Shown: piece after piece, positions 1 through 6,971 of the stretch
How the letters are laid out: each line of letters begins with the position of its first letter
Numbering within the stretch: position 1 is the first letter of the stretch
NCBI RefSeq assembly: GCF_016724845.1
Contig: NZ_CP068082.1
Coordinates: forward strand, 620,001 to 684,000
DNA: 64,000 bases
DNA from: Sphingobacterium spiritivorum
GTDB lineage: Bacteria; Bacteroidota; Bacteroidia; Sphingobacteriales; Sphingobacteriaceae
Reading direction: 5' to 3'
The notes under the pieces: generated by a model
What the model saw: the letters and a program-made list of their open reading frames with translations, nothing else
Told to the model about the DNA's origin: nothing
Databases searched by the model: none
Made by a program: the position numbers and the translations under genes

Positions 1-284
1 CGCTTCTGAATATTCAGAAGTTCAGAGCAGATTATTACTTCTTCGGTGTATCCAGTATAACTCCGGAAGAATTATATTGTAAAGATCTGGAAGACGCTGA
101 AATGAAACGGGAAATAATCGCAAACAGCACCAATACGATCGGTCTTTGTACATCAGATAAACTCAACAGTACAGATAATTATTATGTGGCCAAGACCAAA
201 TCTCTGCATATGCTGATAACGGAATGTGATCCGGATAGCACCATGTTAGAACACTACAATACAATCGGAGTAGAAGTCCGTTAA
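1..284 (+). CDS. DeoR/GlpR-family transcriptional regulator, C-terminal part (5' end outside window)
   Basis: The reading frame is open from base 3 to the stop at 282-284, and the gene begins before the window. The visible 93 residues match the end of the DeoR-type sensor domain: ADYYFFGVSSITPEE, then LEDAEMKREIIANS, then a stretch ending in IGVEVR. In this family the C-terminal domain binds a phosphorylated sugar or related metabolite and an N-terminal winged helix, not visible here, binds DNA. The usual SSKF-type lysine motif appears as TSDK. The effector cannot be told from this fragment. The hydrolase gene follows after 53 bases on the same strand and may be cotranscribed. Confidence 0.75.
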   Translation, partial: LLNIQKFRADYYFFGVSSITPEELYCKDLEDAEMKREIIANSTNTIGLCTSDKLNSTDNYYVAKTKSLHMLITECDPDSTMLEHYNTIGVEVR

Positions 285-337
285 ATGAAATACACTCCTA
301 AAGCTACAATTCAATAATTTAGAATAAACGCAGGTAT

Positions 338-1300
338 ATGGAAGATCAATTAACCCCTTATCAGGCTGACATTCTGGGAAGTCCTTATCAACAACGGACG
401 CTGATCCTCAAAGATGATTATGAAGGAAAAGCGGTAGCAACCGTAGTGCGTAGAAAAAGTGAAATTGTCACCCGAAAAGCAGTACTGTATATACATGGCT
501 ATATCGATTATTTCTTTCAGACAGAAATGGCAGAACAATTCAATCTTCACGGATATGACTTCTATGCCTTAGATTTGCGAAAATACGGTCGTTCATATCT
601 GTCCCACCAAAAACTATTTAATGTCAGAGACCTGCGTGAGTATGATGAAGAAATCGATCTGACTCTCAGATTAATTGCTGATGAAGGACATCATTCTGTT
701 ATTCTATGCGGGCACTCTACAGGGGGACTCACAGCGACCTATTATGCGATTCGTCATCCACTTGATTCCTTAATCAAGGGTCTCTGGACGAATAGCCCCT
801 TCTATCACTTTAATGTAGATGCTTTATCCAAACTTATCGGAATTCCTTTTGCCAGCAGCCTGGCTAAATTATTCCCGCATCTTCGCCTTCCTAACGGATT
901 AAATCGTTATTACGCAAGAAGTCTGCATAAGGACCTTGCGGGAGAATGGGATTTTAATCTGAATTGGAAACCTGTACACTACCCATACTCTTATGCAGGA
1001 TTTATAAGAGCCGTACATCTGGCGCACAGAGCCATACATAACGGAGCAACTCTTACAATGCCTGCACTCATTATGCATTCCCATCAAAGCAAGAAACCGA
1101 AAGAATGGAACAAGGATGTCAACAGCAGTGATCTTGTCCTTGAGGTTAAAGATATTCACAAATATGCCCAAAAGCTGACGGGTGATATTACCATTATATC
1201 AGTTGAAAATGGAGTACATGATCTTGTTCTTTCCGCAAAAGAGGTCAGGACAAAAGTTTATGAGATACTGTTTTCATGGCTTAAAGAAAAAAATCTTTAA
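338..1300 (+). CDS. alpha/beta hydrolase (serine aminopeptidase S33-like / lysophospholipase-like)
   Basis: The 320-residue protein has an alpha/beta hydrolase fold. An HGYIDYF segment (residues 53-59) fits the oxyanion-hole region, the nucleophile elbow is GHSTG with Ser127, and a late VHD motif near residue 295 fits the catalytic His. No signal peptide is visible, so a cytoplasmic enzyme is likely. The overall type resembles Hydrolase_4 proteins (monoglyceride lipase/lysophospholipase-like), but the substrate cannot be deduced. It lies 53 bases after the DeoR-type regulator on the same strand. An intergenic stretch of 130 bases and a hairpin separate it from the opposite-strand accessory locus. 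Confidence 0.85.
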   Translation: MEDQLTPYQADILGSPYQQRTLILKDDYEGKAVATVVRRKSEIVTRKAVLYIHGYIDYFFQTEMAEQFNLHGYDFYALDLRKYGRSYLSHQKLFNVRDLREYDEEIDLTLRLIADEGHHSVILCGHSTGGLTATYYAIRHPLDSLIKGLWTNSPFYHFNVDALSKLIGIPFASSLAKLFPHLRLPNGLNRYYARSLHKDLAGEWDFNLNWKPVHYPYSYAGFIRAVHLAHRAIHNGATLTMPALIMHSHQSKKPKEWNKDVNSSDLVLEVKDIHKYAQKLTGDITIISVENGVHDLVLSAKEVRTKVYEILFSWLKEKNL

Positions 1301-1390
1301 CAGGATTTTATCCGAGTGAGTCCTCGTAAACAATTTTTGATATACTATATTATAAATATGGATTTATCATAAATATCAGTTATTATGCAA

Positions 1391-1420
1391 ATGAGGTATG
1401 AGAATAATCTCATACCTCAT
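1391..1420 (-). terminator. hairpin at the end of the accessory minus-strand locus
   Basis: A perfect 12-bp stem (1391-1402 with 1409-1420) and a 6-base loop lie just beyond the stop of the first immunity-like gene. There is no strong T-tract. The sequence after it resembles the corresponding sequence after the 2818-3351 gene, so the hairpin probably belongs to the duplicated unit. Confidence 0.55.
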
Positions 1421-1430
1421 ATTAGCTATC

Positions 1431-1964
1431 TTATGCCTCTATAGTTGTGAACAACAAATCAGCAATGGTGGGTGGATCGGTATAGTCGAATTCAATATTT
1501 GAAACTTGATGCTCCAATAGCTCCTTATCATCAATTAGTTCGTAGTCTTTAAATTGCGATATTATAATAGAAGATACTTTGTCAAAAATTAATATTTCTG
1601 ATTCATTTAAAGGTCTATATCGCTTAGTCTCTGTTTCTGTATTACTTATACGTATACAATAGTACGGTAATAAAACACTTATCAATATGGAGTAAACTAA
1701 AGAAGACCCCTGTTCTGCTCTAAAGGAGGCATAATATGTAGCATATCCTCCTGCAAAGGAATAATCAGAAATACGTTGTAATCCTAAATGTAAGAAAATT
1801 GAATGTTTTGTATTTTCCCAATGATCACGATCTTTCAATGCGTCATTTATTGCTTTTACTTTTCTTTGATTTTCTACACTCTCATTGTAGCTCTTTTCGT
1901 CAGAAATAGATATTCCTACCGGATAAAAAGCTGTCAATTGATTAATTAAAAGTTTTGTTTCCAT
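1431..1964 (-). CDS. immunity-like protein A, paralogue of the 2818-3351 protein
   Basis: A soluble 177-residue protein of unknown family with no signal peptide. It is a close paralogue of the gene at 2818-3351. Residues 7-45 are almost identical (AFYPVGISISDEKSYNESVE then NQRKVKAIND), as is the C-terminus (EFDYTDPPTIADLLFTT), while the middle (about 46-130) differs a lot. A middle motif ISVLLPYYCIR is shared by all three related proteins here. Small cytosolic proteins in tandem variable copies after a secreted-protein gene are typical of immunity genes of polymorphic toxin systems; that role is inferred only from context. What may be the tail of a lipoprotein-type gene lies directly upstream. 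Confidence 0.7.
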   Translation of the reverse strand: METKLLINQLTAFYPVGISISDEKSYNESVENQRKVKAINDALKDRDHWENTKHSIFLHLGLQRISDYSFAGGYATYYASFRAEQGSSLVYSILISVLLPYYCIRISNTETETKRYRPLNESEILIFDKVSSIIISQFKDYELIDDKELLEHQVSNIEFDYTDPPTIADLLFTTIEA

Positions 1965-1990
1965 ATTTATTTACAATTTGGGGTCTTACA
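1965..1990 (-). pseudogene. possible remnant of the C-terminus of a lipoprotein-like gene
   Basis: Immediately before immunity-like gene A the minus strand encodes CKTPNCK and a stop. This mirrors the last residues of the lipoprotein at 3355-4509 (TPWDPNCK and stop), which also ends just before its immunity-like gene. An in-frame stop lies right upstream (1991-1993), so nothing more is readable. The shared bases are few (about 14), but the position is exactly equivalent, so I read it as a trace of a deleted partner gene. Chance similarity cannot be excluded. Confidence 0.35.
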
Positions 1991-2042
1991 TCATCACAAA
2001 CATTTACATAATGTTTACAAGATTCGAAAACACCCAATGATA

Positions 2043-2618
2043 TCATACTTCCATTAAATTTTTAAACAAAGCTGTAAACAACGTGAATTCTTCATGGGGG
2101 ATACCAACTGTATAAAAATATGGCAAGGGCATAATAATTTGATCGCCTTTGACTTCTGTATACTCCATATTATCCAGCAATTTCCTGATTTCTATTAATG
2201 AATCAGAGGAAACAAAAGAAAATTCATCCAAATTCAAGTTGTAACTTTGATGTCCTCTTTCACCATTTTTATCATAATAAATTATAGTTTCTCTTTGATA
2301 AATACAGTAATAAGGCGCCAAGAAACTTACACAAATGATGGTGTCACATATCCTTTCCTTAGTTGACAATGAAAGATTCTCAATTCTGTAAACATAGCTT
2401 CTGTCAAGTCCACCAAAACGAGTCACGTCCTCTATTATGAATTCTGACGAACTAATAATACTAGATATTAGCTCGGAAAGCTTTTTCTGTAACGTTACAT
2501 TTTCTCTTCCTTCAGCTACTTTTTCTAATAGTCTTTGATACTCAATAGTATCTTCATACAATACTTTATCATTAAAGTATTGTCTTGCAATTTCTAAAAA
2601 TATTTTATCTTCTTTCAT
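2043..2618 (-). CDS. immunity-like protein B, divergent member of the same family
   Basis: A 191-residue soluble protein with no recognised domain. It is a distant relative of its two neighbours: YEDTIEYQRLLEKV aligns with YNESVENQRKVKAI, and VSFLAPYYCIYQ aligns with ISVLLPYYCIRI. The conserved Tyr/Pro-rich core strand with variable surroundings suggests one fold with diverged specificity. A 41-codon open fragment that looks like the end of another protein lies 25 bases upstream, which again gives a tail-then-immunity order. Function as an immunity protein is inferred from the arrangement only. Confidence 0.65.
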   Translation of the reverse strand: MKEDKIFLEIARQYFNDKVLYEDTIEYQRLLEKVAEGRENVTLQKKLSELISSIISSSEFIIEDVTRFGGLDRSYVYRIENLSLSTKERICDTIICVSFLAPYYCIYQRETIIYYDKNGERGHQSYNLNLDEFSFVSSDSLIEIRKLLDNMEYTEVKGDQIIMPLPYFYTVGIPHEEFTLFTALFKNLMEV

Positions 2619-2643
2619 CCTAAAATAAATCGTAATCAGCTTC

Positions 2644-2769
2644 TTAAATAATTACTCTTGCATCCGTTTGTGGACTTGTCCTAACTAATGTACCACCTTG
2701 AAGACTTAATGTACCTCTTGCAAATTGCTCAAATGCTCTTATTACTTTCGGAAGCAAGGAGAACTTTAC
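2644..2769 (-). pseudogene. orphan C-terminal tail of a lost protein (possible toxin tip)
   Basis: Between stops at 2770-2772 and 2644-2646 the minus strand is open for 41 codons with no start codon and with protein-like composition: it reads VKFSLLPKVIRAFEQFARGT, then LSLQGGTLVRTSPQTDARVI, then I and a stop. It ends 25 bases before immunity-like gene B. This is what remains when the C-terminal end of an effector is left beside its immunity gene after the rest is lost. I do not recognise the domain. Neighbouring sequence on the upstream side is the terminator of gene C, so the upstream part appears to have been cut away. Confidence 0.45.
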
Positions 2770-2772
2770 TTA

Positions 2773-2808
2773 CTGAGGCATAACAATTTATTTATTATTA
2801 TGCCTCAG
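2773..2808 (-). terminator. hairpin after immunity-like gene C
   Basis: An 11-bp perfect stem (2773-2783 with 2798-2808) around a 14-base AT-rich loop lies just downstream of the minus-strand gene at 2818-3351. It has no long T-tract. Its position matches that of the hairpin after the first copy, which supports duplication of the whole unit. Confidence 0.5.
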
Positions 2809-2817
2809 ATGTGCTAT

Positions 2818-3351
2818 CTATGTTTCTATAGTTGTGAACAACAAATCAGCAATGGTGGGTGGATCTGCATAGTCGAACTCAATGTTTAAAACCTGATGCT
2901 CCAAAAGATCTTTATCATCAATTAATTCATAGTCTTTGAAATACGATGTTATAATTGATGATACTTTTTTAAATACAGAAACTTCCAATTCACCTATAGG
3001 TTTAAAACGTTTAATGTATAGTTCTGTATCCATTAGACGAATACAGAAATAGGGTAATAGCACACTTATGAATAAGGAGTACATGAATGGCGACTCCTCT
3101 GAAATTCTAAAAGAACCGTAATAAACCGGATATCCAGCAGCGAACGAATAATCAGCAACGTCATCCAATCCTAGATTTAACATTATAGATTGTTTTGTTT
3201 TGTTCCATTGAGTACGATCTTTCAATCCATCATTTATTGCTTTTACTTTTCTTTGATTTTCTACACTCTCATTGTAGCTCTTTTCGTCAGAAATAGATAT
3301 TCCTACCGGATAAAAAGCTTTCAATTGACTAATTAAGATTTTTTCTTTCAT
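2818..3351 (-). CDS. immunity-like protein C, partner of the adjacent lipoprotein
   Basis: A 177-residue soluble protein of the same length as protein A, with near-identical ends and a diverged middle. Its start codon lies only 3 bases after the stop codon of the lipoprotein gene (3355-4509), so the two are probably translationally coupled and function as a pair. The DNA of the first ~40 codons is almost unchanged between the two paralogues, including third positions, so the duplication is recent or gene conversion has kept the ends alike. The family is not one I can name; an immunity role is an inference from coupling, size and tandem variation. Confidence 0.7.
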   Translation of the reverse strand: MKEKILISQLKAFYPVGISISDEKSYNESVENQRKVKAINDGLKDRTQWNKTKQSIMLNLGLDDVADYSFAAGYPVYYGSFRISEESPFMYSLFISVLLPYFCIRLMDTELYIKRFKPIGELEVSVFKKVSSIITSYFKDYELIDDKDLLEHQVLNIEFDYADPPTIADLLFTTIET

Positions 3352-3354
3352 AAT

Positions 3355-4509
3355 TTATTTACAATTTGGGTCCCATGGTGTTCGTGGAGCTCCAGGATTC
3401 GTACCTACTCTGGTTGAAACTTTTGCTAAACCATAAACGCCTAAAATACTATTAATATACGTCTCCATTTGTGTTTTAACAAATACTGGAAGTTGTGCAG
3501 AGTTTAATTTATTCAAAGAATATTGAATATTAGCTTGCTCAATTGCCTTTTGAAAAGCTTGGGAACTTAATTGTTGTGCTTCAGTTCGAGAGATTTCTCT
3601 TTTTAATGCTTTTGAATAGGTTGGCATTCCAACTTCAATATTGAAACTGACTAGCAGTTCTGGTTGACCATATCTTGAATTTACCGTATACACTTTGTAA
3701 CCCATAACAGCTGCTGCTTGCCAATTCACACCTTCAGCAAGCTGGAAATTAAAATTACATGGTTTTATCCCGGGATTTTCTTGTACGGTGTTAGTGTTTG
3801 TGTTAGTACCTGAGTTAGAACCTCCTCCGCCACCAGACTGAACTCCCTCATTTGGATCTCCTTCATTTCCCGGATATCCAGGTATGTCGATTGGGTTTCC
3901 TCCATATAGATCGTCTGGTTCTTTTGGCCTATATCCATTTATCTCGACTTCCTCCATAGTAAAGCCGTCATTCATATTCCCACCACAGCCGGTACAAGCC
4001 AATTTCTTCTTAACCCAATTCAGCAATCCCTTCTTTTCTCTTTTTATCTCTATATATTTCATGGTTTTCTTTTCATGATCATACCATGCTGTTTCAAGAA
4101 GCCTTCCGGTACCTGTATAAATATTCAAAATGGTACTTTCCTTAAAGGGATTTCCCAGATATTCTTTAATGATACCATATGGAATGTTATCCTTACCCAT
4201 CATTAGTCCTATTTCACGATAGAACGTATCTTTTTTAGATTTAATTGGAACTGTTATAACAGAATCCCCGTTAACATTTGAGGTAATTTTATACTTTGTC
4301 CAATCAATTGTAAAGTTAGATTGTCCTAATTCTGATTTAATTTTCTTACCCCACCGACTATTTTTTTCATACCAGCTTTTGGCCAGACCGACATATCCAT
4401 CAGGTGGAGCTTCATCCTGAATAACCATTATATCCTTTTGACAGGAAGCGAACAAAAAGCTGAATAATAGCATCCAGCAAAATAATTTTAGATAGTTTTT
4501 ACTTTTCAT
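3355..4509 (-). CDS. surface lipoprotein with variable-type C-terminal domain, candidate effector
   Basis: The 384-residue protein starts with a type II signal peptide and lipobox LFASC (Cys23), followed by QKD as in many Bacteroidota lipoproteins. A domain of about 150 residues follows, then a CTGCGGN segment near residue 172, an EVEINGYRP element, a Gly/Ser/Asn-rich linker (about 226-244) and a C-terminal domain of about 140 residues ending in DPNCK. A modular order of anchor, linker and separate C-terminal domain, with a small soluble protein encoded 3 bases later, is what polymorphic toxin loci look like. No catalytic motif is recognised. It sits 2 bases after the O-antigen-ligase-like gene, so the three form one operon. 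Confidence 0.7.
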   Translation of the reverse strand: MKSKNYLKLFCWMLLFSFLFASCQKDIMVIQDEAPPDGYVGLAKSWYEKNSRWGKKIKSELGQSNFTIDWTKYKITSNVNGDSVITVPIKSKKDTFYREIGLMMGKDNIPYGIIKEYLGNPFKESTILNIYTGTGRLLETAWYDHEKKTMKYIEIKREKKGLLNWVKKKLACTGCGGNMNDGFTMEEVEINGYRPKEPDDLYGGNPIDIPGYPGNEGDPNEGVQSGGGGGSNSGTNTNTNTVQENPGIKPCNFNFQLAEGVNWQAAAVMGYKVYTVNSRYGQPELLVSFNIEVGMPTYSKALKREISRTEAQQLSSQAFQKAIEQANIQYSLNKLNSAQLPVFVKTQMETYINSILGVYGLAKVSTRVGTNPGAPRTPWDPNCK

Positions 4510-4511
4510 GA

Positions 4512-6230
4512 TTAATGTGATTTAGTTAATAAATATTCTTTTGTTTCTTGTTTCATCTGTTGAACTTCTTTGCTATCAACCTTTATTGGAAACTTGCTGA
4601 TTAATGTAGCCCATTCTTTAGCCTGTATATGCTGATGATTTTTTTGATAGAATTTAAAAAGCAAGTACTTTGGATAATATAACTTGGGAACCATTGCAAT
4701 AGAGCTCTTTAAGTAAGCCTCAGCTTTCCGTTGGTTTCCCAGCTTTTCATGAATTACCGCCAACAGCATAGTAATTTGAAGGTTTGAATAAAGCTCTTTT
4801 GCGGCATTAGCAACCTCAAGTGCATCAGCATATAATCCTATTTGGTACAATGTATTTGCATATTCATGGGCGATTTTGGGATAGTCCTTAATCTTTGGAT
4901 ATAATGAAATTGCGGTTTCCAGATACAGACTTTCATTATAAGTTTGATAATTGCTATTTCTCAGTTTAACCCACTTCCTTAAGTATTTCATTTCATTAGC
5001 AGAATAATAGACTACAAAGCCCACTAATACAAGGAGGGAAATATTCAGAATTCCTTTAAATTTAAAAGGTTCTAATCGAAAGGATGAATGTATACTTGGA
5101 TTTACGAAAGCTAAAGTTATCACCAAAATCAACTGTACAGAAGACGAAGACAACGGGTATGAAAAAGCAGAAATTATTACAAATGTGCTAAAGCCAATGA
5201 AGGTTGTACTGTATCTAAATAGGTTACTGAACATTTGACGATACATTGCAACAATCAGATACAAAACTAATCCAAAAACGAATATTCCGTGCTCTATAAG
5301 AATTCTTAAACCCTCATTAAAGGGACTGTGAACCTGACCAGCCAATAATTGTTCGTTTAGTGGCCTTTGTATAGAAAAATAGGAGCTTTGTAAATCGAGG
5401 TAATGATTTTGTAAAAAACCGCTACCATTTCCAAGGACTAGTGAACCGTAATTAATCTCTGATATGCATATTTTCCAGATTAAAAGTCTTCCATATACGG
5501 AATCTACATTATATGCAAATAATAGAATTATGCATAAGACAAGCAGGATTAATAATATGTAGTTGAACTTAGCCTTATAATTCCATAATATATGATAACC
5601 AATAAATGAAATAAACAAGGCAGCAAAAGCGGTTCTTGAATAAGAAAGTACAATGGCATTAATTGTTATTAATACAAGAAATTTCCAAAACGGTCTATTA
5701 AAGACAGTCGCAACAAAGGGAAGTGATACAGCCAGGAAAATTGCAAGAATAGTGTGATTCTCAAATAGACCAAATGTTTCATAAGATAAATGATAAAATA
5801 TGCGCTCGGTAACAATAAGATGAACTAGGATATAGCAATCTATAATCAACAATATCCAGGCTACTACCTTCATCGTTAGCCACTCTCTATTTTGTTTTAT
5901 CAGGAAGTAAAGTACATATAGTTGTACTCCGGAAATGGCATCCTGGTAAGAGAAATCCGGGTTTTGAATTTGGTTTAATATCGTTATACATAGTAGAACA
6001 AGTAAAAAGAAATCAAGTTGATTAAATGATAGCTCTTTACTGCTGAACAAACAAAGCGCAAGTAATAGTGTTCCAAATAAGAGATTTGGCTGGCCTAGTT
6101 GCAGGTAAGACCATGGCAAAAAATACCACTGATTTAAGGTGGAGAAAAATAGAAGTAAAAGTAAAATTTTTCCAATTCGTTTTGTCCACGATGATTTCAG
6201 GTCAAAACTATTGCTCAGGTTTACATCCAT
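4512..6230 (-). CDS. O-antigen ligase/polymerase-like membrane protein with C-terminal TPR region
   Basis: The 572-residue protein has about ten to twelve hydrophobic segments through residue ~405 and a soluble C-terminal part (about 410-572) with TPR-like repeats (for example YANTLYQIGLYADALEVANA and EKLGNQRKAEAYLKSSIA). A large periplasmic loop near residues 250-310 precedes the last membrane segments, as in Wzy_C/WaaL-type proteins. These proteins transfer or polymerise lipid-linked glycans. No glycosyltransferase or other polysaccharide gene is nearby. Instead it leads an operon with the lipoprotein and the immunity-like gene, which suggests a role tied to that lipoprotein, perhaps its glycosylation; this is speculation. 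Confidence 0.75.
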   Translation of the reverse strand: MDVNLSNSFDLKSSWTKRIGKILLLLLFFSTLNQWYFLPWSYLQLGQPNLLFGTLLLALCLFSSKELSFNQLDFFLLVLLCITILNQIQNPDFSYQDAISGVQLYVLYFLIKQNREWLTMKVVAWILLIIDCYILVHLIVTERIFYHLSYETFGLFENHTILAIFLAVSLPFVATVFNRPFWKFLVLITINAIVLSYSRTAFAALFISFIGYHILWNYKAKFNYILLILLVLCIILLFAYNVDSVYGRLLIWKICISEINYGSLVLGNGSGFLQNHYLDLQSSYFSIQRPLNEQLLAGQVHSPFNEGLRILIEHGIFVFGLVLYLIVAMYRQMFSNLFRYSTTFIGFSTFVIISAFSYPLSSSSVQLILVITLAFVNPSIHSSFRLEPFKFKGILNISLLVLVGFVVYYSANEMKYLRKWVKLRNSNYQTYNESLYLETAISLYPKIKDYPKIAHEYANTLYQIGLYADALEVANAAKELYSNLQITMLLAVIHEKLGNQRKAEAYLKSSIAMVPKLYYPKYLLFKFYQKNHQHIQAKEWATLISKFPIKVDSKEVQQMKQETKEYLLTKSH

Positions 6231-6649
6231 AACACATTACTGTAAATAACATCAAAATATCAAAAAGCATAATTTAAGGAAATTAAATTAAATTAAACGA
6301 ATAAAAACAAATATAAAATTTTATTTTCCCAATAAATCAAACCTTTAAATATTTAATATTAACAAGAAACAACAATATGGCTACTAAAAACAACATTAAA
6401 CGAAAAAAAATAAGATTTTAATGATCTAAACACAGAATAGATTTAAAAAAAATTAATCCCCTCATTATTTTTTACACCCGATGCACACTACGCTCTCAAA
6501 CGAACCTCTGAAACAAAAAGCGACTTAATTTTTATGGTACAAACAACACATAAATGCAATCGCTTTGAAACTGTGAAAGAATGGGTTTTGATATTTCCTT
6601 TAATGAGTCAATTTTAATTGGACTCGTTTCAGCACGGTGTATGCCAATA
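6231..6649. other. AT-rich intergenic region without recognisable genes
   Basis: About 420 bases between the start of the O-antigen-ligase-like gene and the tRNA terminator. It is very rich in A and T with A-runs and no convincing reading frame. It should contain the promoter of the minus-strand operon, but no clean TAnnTTTG element could be fixed. Confidence 0.5.
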
Positions 6650-6685
6650 AAAAAAGGTTTACATTTTTCAATGTAAACCTTTTTT
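6650..6685 (-). terminator. intrinsic terminator of tRNA-Leu
   Basis: A 15-bp perfect inverted repeat (6650-6664 with 6671-6685) flanked by A-runs and T-runs on both strands lies one base beyond the tRNA 3' end. It would terminate transcription in either direction. Confidence 0.85.
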
Positions 6686-6686
6686 G

Positions 6687-6767
6687 TGCCCAAGACTGGA
6701 GTCGAACCAGCAAACCTTGCGGCGCCGCCACCTGAAGACGGTGCGTATACCATTTCGCCACTTGGGC
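6687..6767 (-). tRNA. tRNA-Leu (anticodon CAG)
   Basis: On the minus strand an 81-base cloverleaf can be drawn. The acceptor stem is GCCCAAG paired with CTTGGGC with discriminator A. The anticodon stem is CCGTC/GGCGG around the loop TTCAGGT, which gives anticodon CAG (leucine). A long variable arm as expected for class II tRNAs is followed by the T arm with TTCGACT. CCA is not encoded. It is followed at once by a strong terminator. Confidence 0.93.
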
Positions 6768-6971
6768 AGCAGGACAAATATAAGGAGAAATCGCCTTTTT
6801 TTATCTAAAAAATCAAAAATCTTAAACAAGAAATTATAACATCCTGATCAATATAGAATTAAAAAAAATTAAGTTTTAAAATCACTCATAACTCCTTATT
6901 CTCGAAAATCAAGTAAAAAATAAAGCTGTTACAGTTTCAATTTCTATAACAACCTTATAATCAACATCTAT

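Noticed and set aside
1949..2046. Short minus-strand frame beginning in an ATGA overlap with the stop of the 2043-2618 gene
   Set aside because: Its 30-odd residues show no domain, it overlaps the lipoprotein-tail remnant and it runs into the next gene in another frame. Probably fortuitous.
6532..6777. Minus-strand ORF of 81 codons
   Set aside because: It runs through the whole tRNA-Leu gene and its terminator, so it is a by-product of structured RNA.
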